A stretch of 64,000 bases of DNA from Rhinopithecus roxellana (lineage: Eukaryota > Chordata > Mammalia > Primates > Cercopithecidae), in assembly GCF_007565055.1 (NCBI RefSeq), contig NC_044560.1, forward strand, positions 45,527,030 through 45,591,029. Reading direction: 5' to 3'. Shown piece by piece: positions 44,920 through 56,719 of this stretch. The translations under genes and the position numbers were made by a program. The notes under the pieces are model-generated. The model was not told where the DNA came from, ran no database searches, and saw only the letters and a program-made list of their open reading frames with translations. Within the stretch, counting starts at the first letter, position 1. Every line of letters starts with the position of its first letter.

Positions 44920-47130
44920 TCTTCCACAAGAAGGACAATTTGCTAGCTGTCCGTGTTAAATTAGTTAAGTTCATATACCTAACTGGTGGATATAAACAGA
45001 AAACTAGGGTCAAAGCTGTAATTCTTATGGGAGCCAACATTGTAGCTTTAAAAAGATCAAATTTTAAATGTTTATTTTCCTTTAAAACGAAGGAAATGGA
45101 AACCCAAAAGTTTAAAACAAGATCAAGATTCTAATTTCTCTAACTGGTTGTTTGCCTGTTAAATTAGCCGGTTCTGTACAGACCTGATCATTTTGCCACA
45201 GTTTAAGTAGCTAGATGAGTAAAATTTCAGTCCCAGATCCTCTCACCCACCCCCACCTATAATGAACTGTTAAAAGGGTAGCAACTACTTCTGATATTTC
45301 TCTTTTTTCCTAGAATACTTTACACCATGCCATGGCCAAGAGACCTAAGGGGATGAATCTTTGTTTGTTAGTGTCCTGATTATGCAGTTGTTTAATGGGA
45401 GTCATATTTAGTTTTGACAAGTATCTTTCCTTTCTAGAAATAGGAAATTTGTCTCAAAAATGCTCATGGAGGCTTCTGTTTCTGGTGGTCTTATCAGTGT
45501 ATAACCCACTGGGACTCCTTAGGAATTCAAGTTTTTTTGAAGACGGTGCCTTAAAGAGGAAAATGTTTTCTTTGTGATCTGATTTGGGTGTTGTTTAGAG
45601 AAAGTGAAATTTAGTTTGGAGGTAGGCAGTCCTCTTGTCCCAAGGCATTTACAGTTTTTGAATATTCACTTCTACTTATTTAAAAGCCTTAGAGGAAAAC
45701 AGCTATACCTACTTTTTTGTTATGTAAATTAATGTACATACCGACTGGAATTGTTTATATAGGGGATTTTGACTGTGGTATTGTTTGCCTAAAGAAGAAA
45801 ACATGGTAACAATCTTGTCATGCAATATTTACAGTCTGCAAGCAGTATGTATTTAGGGAATCTTGCTAAAATATTGCATGATAGGAGATTTCAATAAGCA
45901 TGTTTAAATGAATTCTAAGAAACCAGACAGAAAGGAAATATGCCTCTTTGGTTCTGAAACATTTATCTCCCAGGGTGGAAAAGGGTAGGGGTAAGCCTTT
46001 GAATGATAGATAGTCCAAGAGAAAAATTCACATTAATCCGTGGTTTAATGTGTTCCCTAAATGTCTTAATTACTTTTAAAGCCCTGTAAATAAATAACAT
46101 TCAAAGGATGTAAATTAATATCCTAAGAAAATGACTTTCCTGATCTAAGGGCTCCTATTTCAAATAATATTTATAAGGCACTGCAAATAATTTTCAGCCT
46201 AGAATGAAGAAACCTGCAGTTGGGAAGCATGAATTTACCACCTATTAAGGTAGGAACATCTTTGTTTTGTTTTGTTTTTCCAAGAGGCTTATCCTTGCCC
46301 TAGGTATTCACATGTTATTTTACAAAAGGAAGGAAGGATCAACTCTTCCAGGGAGAGGACAGGCTTATGGAGAAACCCAGAGAATCTTGAATTGCCAGAT
46401 CTTAACGGCAATAATAGCACTTTGAAAATGAACTCAACGTAACCATGTTTCTTTTATTTCTGAACGAAACATTTTCTGTCTTATATAAAGAGGTTAAAAA
46501 AAGTTTGTTTTAAATTAGCACCGATTTTCTGAATTAAAAGTGAATGCATCGGTCATAATGTTTCTTGCTCTCCTCTCAAATAGTTAAAACAGAAATCTAC
46601 AAACTGGTTGCCATTTTGGAGAAGTTTTAATATTGAACTTTGATTCATAAAACTCAGCTTATTCTTTCATTCTTGCATCCTTCCTCCTCCCCAACACATG
46701 AAGCTTCTGTGATATTTCAAACTTTGACCATGACTCATGATGAGAAATACATTTCATAGTCATGACCCAGTGTATACAAAATACATGTAACTACGTATAT
46801 ACATACATGAAACACAAGTTTCACAGAACAAAATTCACACTGTGTAATACCATATTTTTTTCTATTCTAGTAAAAAAAAAAGAATGCTAGTCAGACCCAC
46901 AAAATTGATTTCATGGCCCACTAATGATTTGGGACCAACAGTGTAATAAAACACTATCAAGATTTTAAGAAGTAATAGAATGAAACAAGCATATTCTTAT
47001 TCACTTTGGGGAATGCTGAAGTGAAATAAAACCTCCCTTCCTTTATGTTGCCCTTCACATTTTTACCTAATTACTTATTTCCTTCACATGTTTTTTTCAG
47101 ATCTGGGATTTTACAGATTGAAAGATGAAA
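44920..47130. other. Repeat-free island upstream of FOXD3
   Basis: About 2.2 kb with no recognisable repeat in an otherwise repeat-saturated flank. It contains the candidate enhancer at 45640-46200. No coding potential seen. Confidence 0.55.
45640..46200. promoter_or_regulatory. Candidate distal enhancer in a repeat-free island
   Basis: Unique sequence inside a repeat-free 2.2 kb island about 18 kb upstream of FOXD3. It carries an 8-bp inverted repeat CACATTAA/TTAATGTG (46029-46036 / 46045-46052) enclosing TAATCC and a RUNX-like GTGGT, then CTTAATTAC and a TCF/LEF-like TTCAAAGG near 46100. Suggestive only. Confidence 0.3.
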
Positions 47131-47482
47131 AGGCGGCCAGGCGAGGTGGCTCATACCTGTAATCCCAGCATTTTGGGAGGCCAAGGTGAGTGGATCACCT
47201 GAGGTCAGGAGTTCGAGACCAGCCTGGCCAACATGGCAAAACCCCTGTCTCTACTAAAATACAAAAATTAGCTGGACGTGGTGGTATGCGCCTGTAGCCC
47301 TAGCTACTTGGGAGGCTGAGGCAGGAGAATTGCTTCAACCTGGGAGGCGGAGGCTGAAGTGAGCCAAGGTCATACCACTGCCCTCCAGCCTGGGCGACAG
47401 AGCAAGACTGTGTCTCAAAAATAAAATAAAATAAAATTAAATTAAATTAAATTAAATTAAATTAAATAAAGATGGAAAGACA
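47125..47482 (+). mobile_element. AluS with (AAATT)n tail
   Basis: Body 47135-47418, tail expanded into AAAAT/AAATT pentamers to about 47468. AAAGATG flanks both sides. Confidence 0.85.
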
Positions 47483-47648
47483 ATTTTAAAAAAGGATTTT
47501 ATTTTTTAGAGCAGTTTTAGGTTCACAGCAAAATTTAGAGGAAGATATAGAGATTTCCTGTATACCCCCTGCCTCCACACATGCATAGCCTCTCCCATTA
47601 TCATCATGCCACGTCAGAGTGGGGCATTTGTTACAACTGATGAACCCA

Positions 47649-48418
47649 CAGAAGTCCCATCTTATCCTCAGTTTCAGTTACCCGTGGTCAATTGCTGTTT
47701 GAAAATATTAAATGGAATATTCCCGAAATAAACAATTGATAAGTTTAAATTGTGTGCCATTCTGAGTAGCATGTTGAAACCTTGTGCTGTCCTGTTCCAT
47801 CACATCCTGACTGGGATGTGAATCATCCATTTGTCCAGTGTATCTCTGCTGTATACACTCCCCACCTTTTAGTCTTACTTATAAGATTACCCTGAGATAC
47901 TGTGACAGTATATCAGGGCTTGTGCTCAAATAACACTTATTTTACTTAATAATGGCCCCAGGCTGGGTGTGGTGGCTCACACAGGTAATCCAGCACTTTG
48001 GGAGGCCAAGACATGAGGATCCTTTGAGCCCAGGAGTTCGAGGCAGCAGTGAGCTATGATGGTGCCACTGCACTCTGGCCTGGGCAACAGAGAAAAACCC
48101 TGTTTCAAAAAAAAGAAAAAAGTAAAAAGCCCCCAAAGTGCAAGGGTAGTGATGCTGGCAATTCGGATATGCCAAAGAGAAGCCATGAAGTACTACCTTT
48201 CAGTGAAAAGGAGAAAGTTCTCTAATTAATAAAAAAGAAAAAAATTGCATGCTGATGTTGCTAGGGTCTATGGTAAGAACAACTCTTCTATCTGTGAACT
48301 TGTGAAGAAGGAAAAAGAAATTTGTGCATGATATAAATAGACTTCGATACTATCTGTGGTTTCACGCATTCAATGGGGATCTTGGAATGTATCTTCCTCT
48401 GATAAGGGGGAGGTACTG
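47649..48418 (+). mobile_element. Tigger (pogo/Tc1-mariner) DNA transposon, internally deleted
   Basis: Termini CAGAAGTCCCATCTTATCC and GATAAGGGGGAGGTACTG are Tigger inverted repeats. The target is TA (right copy 48419-48420; left copy now CA). Between them is the start of a dead transposase frame: ATGGCCCCA is broken by an Alu and resumes as AAGTGCAAGGGTAGTGATGC. Far shorter than a full element. Confidence 0.85.
47962..48127 (+). mobile_element. Alu with internal deletion, inside the Tigger
   Basis: Left-arm start joins right-arm text (CCAGGAGTTCGAGGCAGCAG), giving about 165 bp. Confidence 0.8.
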
Positions 48419-48780
48419 TACATTGACAAATCATTACCACCCAAACTCCATAGCTTACTTTAGGGTTCACTTTTGGTGTTGTACATTCCATGGGTTTGGA
48501 TAAAGGTGTAATGACATGTCTCCATCATTATAATGTCATACAGAGTATTTTCAATGCCCTAACAATTCTCTGTACCCCTATATTCATCCTCTCCCCAAAA
48601 CCCAGTAACCACTGATCTTTTTGCTGTCTCCATAGTTGCCTAGAAAGGAAATTTTTATTAGGGCTAGCTTCAGGAGTGGAGGAAGTTGCAGCCAGGAAGT
48701 GTCTTATAGAATAAATGATCTGTTAATGAATGAAACAGCCATAACTTGAGTATGATTATGAGATTCTTGCAGGATACATT

Positions 48781-48887
48781 TTATTTTTTTTTATTTTTAA
48801 AATTTTTTTCTGAGACAGAGTCTTGCTCTGTCACCCAGGCTGGAGTTCAGTGGTGCAATCTCGGCTCACTGAAACCTCTGCCTCTGA
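48781..48887 (-). mobile_element. Alu 3' fragment
   Basis: Reverse Alu right-arm end, cut at CCTCTGCCTCTG. Confidence 0.75.
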
Positions 48888-48909
48888 TACACTTTAAACC
48901 TATTGTAGA

Positions 48910-49209
48910 AGCCGGGCATGGTGGCTCACGCCTGTAAATCCCAGCACTTTGGGAGGCCGAGGCAGGTGGGCAGATCACCTGGGGTTGGGAGTTTGAGACC
49001 AGCCTGACCAACATGGAGACACTCTGCCTCTACTAAAAATACAAAATTAGCCGGGCATGGTGGCACATGCCTGCAATCCCAGCTACTCGGGAGGCTGAGG
49101 CAGGAGAATCTCTTGAATCTGGGAGGTAGAGGTTGCAGTGAGTCGAGATTGTGCCATTGCACTCCAGCCTGGGCAACTAGAGTGAAACTCCATTTCAAAA
49201 AAAAAAAAT
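48910..49209 (+). mobile_element. AluS
   Basis: Full body from GCCGGGCATGG to the A tail. Confidence 0.87.
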
Positions 49210-49217
49210 TGATTGTG

Positions 49218-49588
49218 GAGGTAGTCTTTTATTTTATTTTATTATTTTATTTTTTATTTCTTGAGACAGAGTCTTGATCTTGCCAGACCTACGCGTGAGA
49301 CAGATCTGTTGCCAGGCTGGAGTGCAGTGGCGTGATCTTGGCTCACTGAAACTTCCGCCTCCTGGGTTCAAGCAATTCTCCTGCCTCAGCCTCCCAAGTA
49401 GCTGGGACTACAGGTGTGTGCCACCACGCCCGGCTAATTTTTTGTATTTTTAGTAGACACGGGGTTTCGCAGTGTTAGCCAGGATGATCTTTATCTCCTG
49501 ACCTTGTGATCCGCCCACCCTGGCCTCCCAAAGTGCTGGGATTATAGGCATGAGCCACTGCACCCGGCTATAGAGGTAGTCTTTTATT
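49218..49588 (-). mobile_element. AluS with 16-bp TSD and an odd internal insert
   Basis: TSD GAGGTAGTCTTTTATT at 49218-49233 and 49573-49588. About 27 extra bases near 49277-49303 have no Alu counterpart. Confidence 0.9.
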
Positions 49589-49707
49589 GTAGCTATAATT
49601 ACTTTATGTGATAGATGAGTCTTTGGAATGCTTATCTAAATACATTAATAAGAATGCATTTATTAAATCTTCATTAGGATACATTTAATGTTTCTGAATG
49701 GTCTTAT

Positions 49708-50005
49708 TTTTTGTTTTGTTTTGAGACAGAGTTTCGTTCCTGTCACCCAGGTTGGAGTGCAATTGGAACGATCTCGGCTCACTGCAACCTCTGCCTCCCA
49801 GGTTCAAGCAATTCTCCTGTCTCACCCTCCCGATTAGCTGGGATTACAGGTGTGCGCCACTAGGCCCAGCTAATTTTTGTATTTTTAGTAGAGGTGGTAG
49901 TTCACCATGTTGGCCAGGCTGGTCTCAAACTCGTGACCTCAGGTGATCTGCCCATGTCGACCTCCCAAAGTGCTGGGATTACAGGAGTGAGCCACCATGC
50001 CTGGC
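49708..50005 (-). mobile_element. AluS
   Basis: Reverse full-length body ending CCACCATGCCTGGCC. Confidence 0.87.
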
Positions 50006-50104
50006 CAACTCGGCTACTTTTTAAGTATAGTTTATAGCTATTTAAAGGATTCCCCTTTAAAAAAAATTCACAAAATTTGTAAAATTTACAAATCCTTTTG
50101 CATT

Positions 50105-50245
50105 ATAGCAAATAATACTAGAATGTCAACTCCAGAAAGGCAGGGATTTTTGTGTATTTTGTTCACTGGTATATCCCTGACTCCTAGAATACTACCTGAC
50201 ACATACTTGGTACTCATTAAATATGTGTTCAGTGAATCTATACAT
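50105..50245 (+). mobile_element. L2 3' end
   Basis: CCAGAAAGGCAGGGATTTTTG, GTTCACTGGTATATCCC and GGTACTCATTAAATATGTG in L2 order. Confidence 0.7.
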
Positions 50246-50474
50246 AGAATTTCCTAAAGGTTTCCCAAACAGGAATGCTCCTATATTCATACGGTATGGA
50301 AGGTTGTACACAGTGTCGCTGGTCAGCATTCCTTTTCATATTGTCTAGAAGACCCTTGAGCCAAGATCACATTTAAAATAACCTCATTAAATTAGAATTG
50401 GTGCTTTAAGTGAAGCAATTGATGCAGAGAAAGGAAGAACAAATAACCAGTGGGAGACAAAAGAAATTCTAATA

Positions 50475-50695
50475 TGAATAATAATATCAACCATTTATTG
50501 AGTGCTTAATAGTTTCACAGGGAGGGAGGAATATTATCATTCAGTTCTGACAACTCTGAGAAGTAGATACTATTTTTAGCTCCTTTTGGAAGAATTTGAG
50601 ATTTGGAGGACTTAAGTAAATAGCTCAAAATTACATAGCTAGTAGGTAATTAAACTGGAATTTGAACCCAGGTCTAATGTTTTAAACATAATAGT
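50475..50695 (-). mobile_element. MIR SINE
   Basis: CATTTATTGAGTGCTTAATA to TTACATAGCTAGTAGGTAAT and TTTGAACCCAGGTC. Confidence 0.7.
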
Positions 50696-50716
50696 ATTTG
50701 AGGTTGAAGCTTATCA

Positions 50717-50808
50717 AGATCCTGAAGTCAGAACGGATGTGGTGGCTCATGCCTGTAATCCCAGCACTTTGGGAGGCCAAGGTGGGAGGATCACTTGAGG
50801 TCAGGAGT

Positions 50809-50847
<39 letters not shown>

Positions 50848-51244
50848 TTTTTTGAGGCGGAGTCTCACTCTGTCGCCCGGACTGGAGTGCAGTGGCCGGA
50901 TCTCAGCTCACTGCAAGCTCCACCTCCCGGGTTTACGCCATTCTCCTGCCTCAGCCTCCCGAGGAGCTGGGACTACAGGCGCCCACCACCTCGCCCGGCT
51001 AGTTTTTGTTTTTTTTTTTTAAGTAGAGACGGGGTTTCACCGTGTTAGCCAGGATGGTCTCGATCTCCTGACCTCGTGATCCGCCCGTCTCGGCCTCCCA
51101 AAGTGCTGGGATTACAGGCTTGAGCCACCGCGCCCGGCCGAGGTCAGGAGTTTAAGACCAGCCTGGCCAACATGGAGAAACCCCATCTCTACTAAAAATA
51201 CAAAAAAACACAAGAAAGCAAAAACAAGCAAAAAAAGATCCTGA
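50717..51244 (+). mobile_element. Alu left monomer, split by an AluY
   Basis: Plus pieces 50731-50811 and 51140-51232, with flanking AAGATCCTGAAGT on both ends, show a left-arm-only insertion with its own TSD. Confidence 0.8.
50797..51154 (-). mobile_element. Young AluY with 15-bp TSD and (ATTT)n tail
   Basis: TSD GAGGTCAGGAGTTTA at 50797-50811 and 51140-51154. The tail is about ten ATTT units. Confidence 0.92.
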
Positions 51245-51437
51245 AGTGAGCTTATACATTACAGTTTGAAATCCATGTATTTGACTTTTTTTTTTTCATT
51301 CATTTAGGCAAATGAATAAAGAACCTATAAAACACCAAGTATTAGATATGTAATGGTAACCAAACAGCTGTGGTCACGCCCTCTCCACCATAGGGTCTAA
51401 TGGAGCAGACAGATAAAAGACAAGAAACAAAAAAGTA

Positions 51438-51771
51438 CAAAATGTGATAAAGAGGCAGGGCGTGGCAGCTCATGCCTATAATCCCAGCACTTTGGAAGGC
51501 TGAGCAGCTGGGTGGATCACCTGAGGTCAGGAGTTTGAGATCAGCCTGGCCAATATGGTGAAGTCCTGCCTCTACTAAAAATACAAAAATCAGCAGGGCG
51601 TGGTTGCTCATGTCTGTAATCCCAGCTACTTGGGAGGCTGAGGCAGGAGAATTGCTTGAATCTGGGGGGTGGAGGTTGCAGTGAGCAGAGATTGCACCAC
51701 TGCACTCCAGCTTGGGTGACAGAGTGAGACTCCATCTCAAAAAAACAGCACCTCCAAAAAAATGTGATAAA
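51438..51771 (+). mobile_element. AluS with TSD
   Basis: Body 51450-51759, AAATGTGATAAA on both sides. Confidence 0.88.
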
Positions 51772-51795
51772 CAAGGAAAAGTGTTGTGATAGAAA

Positions 51796-52055
51796 ATATA
51801 GTATCCATAGTGGATTAGTTTCAGGGCCCCCACCATAACGAAATCCATGAATACTCAAGTCCCTTATTTAAAATGGTGTGGTATTTGCATATAACCTACA
51901 TACATTCTCTCATACACTTTAAATCATCTCTAGATTACTTATAATACATGATAGAATGTAAATGCTATGTAACTAGTTATTATACTATATTGTATATTGT
52001 TTAGGGAATAATGACAAGAGAAAAATCTATACATGTTCAGTATAGATTTTATACA
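51796..52055 (+). mobile_element. Tigger/MER-type DNA transposon fragment
   Basis: TTTGCATATAACCTACATAC, TAAATCATCTCTAGATTACT and GGGAATAATGACAAGAGAAA are typical of Tigger-derived nonautonomous elements. The right end is lost. Confidence 0.6.
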
Positions 52056-52099
52056 TGCGTGTGTATGTGTGTGTATATATATTTAAATTTAATTATATA

Positions 52100-52388
52100 T
52101 ATTTTTTGAGACAGAATCTCACTCTGTTGCCCAGGTTGGAGTGCAGTGGCACGATCTTGGCTCACTGCAATCTCCACCTCTTGGGTTCAAGTGATTCTTG
52201 TGCCTTAGCCTCCCAAGTAGCTGGGATTACAGGCATGCACCAACACTCCTGGCTAATTTTTATATTTTTTTTAGAGGTGGGGTTTCATCATGTTGGCCAG
52301 GCTGTTCTTCAACTCCTGACCTCAGGTGATCCGCCTGCCTCGGCCTCCCAAAGTGCTGGGATTACAGGCGTGAGCCACCGCGCTGGGC
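52100..52388 (-). mobile_element. AluS
   Basis: Reverse full body ending CCACCGCGCTGGGCC. Confidence 0.87.
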
Positions 52389-52569
52389 CTTTTGAGCCAC
52401 GGTACCCCGCCCGAGAAATTCTTAATTGGAATTCTTGGTAAATCTATTGTATCAAATGAAATGTCAACATTCTAATCAAACTACTCTGTATCCCTTTACT
52501 ATTATCTAGCATTCTAATACCTTTTCAAGAGTGCGTGCATTTTCTTTGGTAATTTCCCTTTTGAAAATA

Positions 52570-52745
52570 CCCAGCTCGCCGCCCCCACCACCCCCATAAC
52601 TATATGGGGAGATAGATATATTAATTAGCTTGACTGTAGTCAAGCTAATGTATATGTAAATCAAAACATATTGTATATTTTGTTTTATTTTGAACTCTTA
52701 TGTATATAACCATGTACATTTTAAATATATACAGTTTTTATTAAA
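52570..52745 (+). mobile_element. L1M 3' end
   Basis: GGGGAGATAGATATATTAAT to TTTAAATATATACAG and an A-rich tail. It contains a perfect hairpin. Confidence 0.65.
52624..52649. repeat. Perfect 12-bp hairpin in L1
   Basis: ATTAGCTTGACT (52624-52635), 2-nt loop GT, AGTCAAGCTAAT (52638-52649). Confidence 0.95.
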
Positions 52746-53006
52746 AAGAAAAAAGAAAATGTCCAGTGTTTTATTCCCACACTATCTCTATAATACATTG
52801 GTTGGCATTCAGAAACAATTTACTGAAGTCTTACACTAAGTGGCTTAAATATGGAGCTTTAACCTACTGAACTTGCAGACTACTTACTGGTAGAGTTAAG
52901 ACACTTAAAACGTTAGTAAGCCCTATGGGCAAGTAACAAAATAAAAAAATAAAAAATAATGTTAGTAAACCCTAACACCAAACCAGTGTTTCTAGCAGTT
53001 ACATTC

Positions 53007-53476
53007 TAATGCACATTAAAAAAAATTTTTTTTTTATTATACTTTAAGTTCTAGGGTACATGTGCACAATGTGCAGGTTTGTTACATATGCATACTTGTG
53101 CCATGTTGGTGTGCCGCACCCATCAACTCGTCATTTACATCAGGTATAACTCCCAATGCCATCCCTCTCGCCTCCCCCTCCCCATAATCGGCCCCGGTGT
53201 GTGATGTTCCGCTTCCAGAGTCCAGGTGATTTCATTGATCAATTTCCACCTATGAGTGAGAACATGCGGTATTTGGTTTTCGGTTCTTCCGATAGTTTGC
53301 TGAGAATGATGGTTTCCAGCTGCATCCATGTCCCTACAAAGGACACGAACTCATCCTTTTTTATGGCTGCATAGTACTCCATGGTGTACATGTGCCACAT
53401 TTTCTTAATCCAGTCTGTCACTGATGGACATTTGAGTTGATTCCAAGTCTTTGCTATTGTGAATAGTAATGCACAT
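53007..53476 (-). mobile_element. 5'-truncated L1 (primate L1PA-type)
   Basis: About 450 bp of reverse L1 3' end from TTATTATACTTTAAGTTC. TAATGCACAT at 53007-53016 and 53467-53476 is the TSD. No intact frame. Confidence 0.88.
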
Positions 53477-53477
53477 A

Positions 53478-54132
53478 TTTTTTAAAAAGGTTTTCAGGTT
53501 TTAAAAATATATATTGAAAACACTTTTGTCTTTTATTCCAAAAGTTTTAGCATTTACCAATATCAAACAAGTTTGGGTACAGATGCTCTCAAGGGAATGG
53601 GAAAGTAAACTTTCTTGGAGATGGCATCCTAAGAAAAGGGTTAGTCTTATACATAACAAAATTATGGACGTGAGTACTTAAGGCCAGCTATAAGACAGAA
53701 CATTAATGATACTAATTATATAAATGTTTTCTCAACTTTATGTTTTTCTAAGACGTAACAAAACTTTCATTATTCTATACATACATGTATATATAAACAT
53801 GTGTATTTAACGTGTTTTAAATCTCGCATTATTTTGGACCAAACAAATAGATGCATAAAACTGGTTTAACAGCTGAAAATAATAACCTATTACTAATGGT
53901 TTTTGATCATAGTAAGTAATGAATATTATAATTTAAATGTGTTTTTTCCTTCTCTACTATCTTTTCTTTGTGGTACCATGTGTCATTTCTGAGTTCTCTT
54001 TTCTAAAGTACTCCAAAATTATTATGAAGTATTATAAAATTCATGAGATGTTATAAATAATCATAAGAATAAAGTCTGTCTAATTACTTTATAATGGCAT
54101 TTAACTTTTGACTCCCTAAATAGTACTAGCTC
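53478..54132. other. AT-rich intergenic sequence, nothing recognised
   Basis: Unique-looking DNA between an L1 3' end and an Alu pair. Confidence 0.5.
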
Positions 54133-54770
54133 AATTATACACTTGTTGTTGTTTGAGACAGTGTTTCAGTCTTGTGGCCAAGGCTGGAGTGCAATGGTGC
54201 GATCTTGGCTCACCGCAACCTCCGCCTCCTGGGTTCAAGTGATTCTCCTCCCTCAGCCTCCCTCCCGAGTAGCTGAGATTACAGGTACGTGCCACCATGC
54301 CCAGCTAATTTTTTGTATTTTTAGTAGAGACGAGGTTTCACCAGGTTAGTCAGGCTGATCTTGAACTCCTGACCTCAGGTGAGCCACCTGCCTTGGCCTC
54401 CCAAAGTGCTGGGATTACAGGTGTGAGCCACCAAGCTCAGCCCCTTTTTTTCCCTTTTTTTTTTTTTTTTTTTTTTTGAGATGGATTCTTGCTCTGTTGC
54501 CCAGACTGGAGTGCAGTGGTGCACTCTTGGCTCACTGCAACCTCTGCCTCCCGGGTTCAAGCAATTCTCCCACCTCAGCCTCCTGAGTAGCTGGGACTAC
54601 AGGCATGTGCCACCACACCCAGCTAATTTTTTGTATTTTTAGTAGAGATGGGATTTCACTGTGTTAACCAGTATGGTCTCGATCTCCTGACCTTGTGATC
54701 CGCCCGCCTCGGCTTCCCAAAGTGCTGGAATTACAGACGTAAGCCACTGCGCCCGGCCAATTATCCACTT
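54133..54770 (-). mobile_element. Two tandem minus-strand Alus
   Basis: Copies at 54141-54442 and 54444-54757. CAATTATxCACTT occurs before the first and after the second. Confidence 0.85.
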
Positions 54771-56415
54771 TTCTACAACTCACTTTAAGAGGCTGTTGTC
54801 TAGAATTAGAGCCAGGATCAAATAATGACAAATAATGACAATTTCTCATCCTTAAGGATGACCAAAAGAATGTGCTTTAGTCTGCTTTCCACACAGAATT
54901 CTAAAAATGTTTTGAGGATTTGAAAATAAGTTTATAACCTTCCAAAATGTTGTTTCAGAAAGACAACTCTCATCAGGACAGAGAAAAACAGCTTTAAACG
55001 ACACTGATTTTTCTATATCTCTGTATCTGAAATATTTCCCATATAAACATAATGTATGTTACTGACGTGTGTGTGTGTGTGTGTGTGTATCCATCCCCAC
55101 ACCATGCCCCCACTGACACATACACACCACACCCATCATGTTCTCTGAGCTGTTGTATACTCTTGGTCTTTGAACTTTCTGGACATCTGAACTCTGGCCA
55201 TCCGCTCTCAATCCTCAGAGCTCTTTATCTTGCAGTCCTGAGTTGAGTGTGTTAGGCAATGGATCTACTCTACTGTAGCCTCTCCCTGCCATGTATCCTG
55301 TGCTCTAGCAAACCTCTAATAGCTGACAAAAGATATACATGAATAGTAATAAAGCAACAAAGGAAGGACATCATACTGGGTGTTAAAATGCATTTTCAAG
55401 GCAGCTTGAGGTGTCTTCAAGTGAAGGATAGAGGAAAAAGAGTCAGAAACAGCCAGAAGCCCTTTAAACACTGGTAGAGCTCTTTGACATTATGAAGGGC
55501 ATAATAAACATTACTGAAGTCTTGGAGGATTGACCGATAATTGTAGGAATGGTAGCACGAGGTGACTGTTACCTAAGGGATGCAGTGACTTCAGGGGATT
55601 TGAAGGGAACAATGCTGACTTACAAAAGCATCTCCACAGGGGCCATGCTAAACAACTACACATATACAGATTTAGTTTGCACACCTATTTCAGGAATGCA
55701 ACCCACCCCCTCCCTTACCAGGACTAAACAGGATATTCATGCAATTAGCTTTTACTCTGGCAGAAAAACCTAATAATAGTCTGTGACATGAATTGGGAAG
55801 GTACCCGGATTTGCCATTTTCCTTAACACTAAGGACAAATTGTATAATTTGTGTTTTCTTTTGCACTGGTTACTTAACGTAGTAATCTCCTAAGTAGTGG
55901 TAAGTATAAATAAGATAAATGCAGTGTTTTGAGAGAAGAGTAGGAATTGTACAATACAGAGAGGCTTTCAGGGATCTTTCATTCTTTCGCTTGCTTCCAG
56001 CTTACTGAGCGGTAGTTGCAGTTAGCATTTGTTGGGTTAAGTAAATTTATAGATTATAATATGTAGTTAAAATAACCCTTAAAATTGTACCTATAATTTA
56101 AGCTTGAAAAGATTATTGCAAAGAAATTTTGTTTTGCAGATGGTACTAATGATAAAATGGCAAAGCCAACTCTTTTTCCCTTTGAATAGAGTTCTTCCTC
56201 AGCCACAATTACCAGATAAAAATAATGGTGATCTAATTAGAGCTCTTCTCTAAAATATTACAAAATAAAGACAATGCAATGGTGATCTCATTAGATCTGT
56301 CAAGAAATTGGACAAAAACTCAAAATTATCAAGAGTTTTTGAAATATGGATTTATCTTCACTATTATTGATAAACTTCATCCTAAGTATATTATACTTTC
56401 AGATAATTAATTCAA
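54771..56415. other. Intergenic sequence, no gene supported
   Basis: Unique-looking apart from a (GT)n microsatellite (55064-55089). A 74-codon frame at 55549-55773 has no recognisable motif and no flanking gene structure. Confidence 0.45.
55064..55089 (+). repeat. (GT)n microsatellite
   Basis: About 13 pure GT units. Confidence 0.93.
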
Positions 56416-56416
56416 T

Positions 56417-56719
56417 CCTTTTTTTTTTTTTTTTTTTTTTGAGATGGAGTCTTGGCTCTGTCACCCAGGCTGGAGTGCAGTGGTGGGATCTCAGCTCACT
56501 GCAACCTCCGCCTCCCAGCTTCAAGCAATTCTCCTGCCTCAGCCTCCTGAATAGCTGGAATTACAGGCACCCGCCACCATGCCCAGCTAAGTTTTGTATT
56601 TTTAGTAGACAAGGTTTCACCATGTTGGCCAGTCTGGTCTTGAACTCCTGACCTCGTGATCCACCCACCTTGGCCTCCCAAAGTGCTGGGATTACAGGCG
56701 TGAGCTACCGTGCCCAGCC
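56417..56719 (-). mobile_element. AluS
   Basis: 24-nt T run and full reverse body. Confidence 0.87.

Larger units (their letters stand above)
47490..48625 (-). mobile_element. Old L1 (L1M-type) split by a Tigger transposon
   Basis: Left part 47490-47648 (GCAGTTTTAGGTTCACAGC) and right part 48419-48625 (TTGGTGTTGTACATTCCATG) join in register when the Tigger is removed. Confidence 0.7.

Noticed and set aside
51342..51848. 168-codon ORF and many 60-128 codon ORFs elsewhere
   Set aside because: Translated Alu sequence (for example LECSGAISAHCNL or WDYRRPPPRPA types), not genes.
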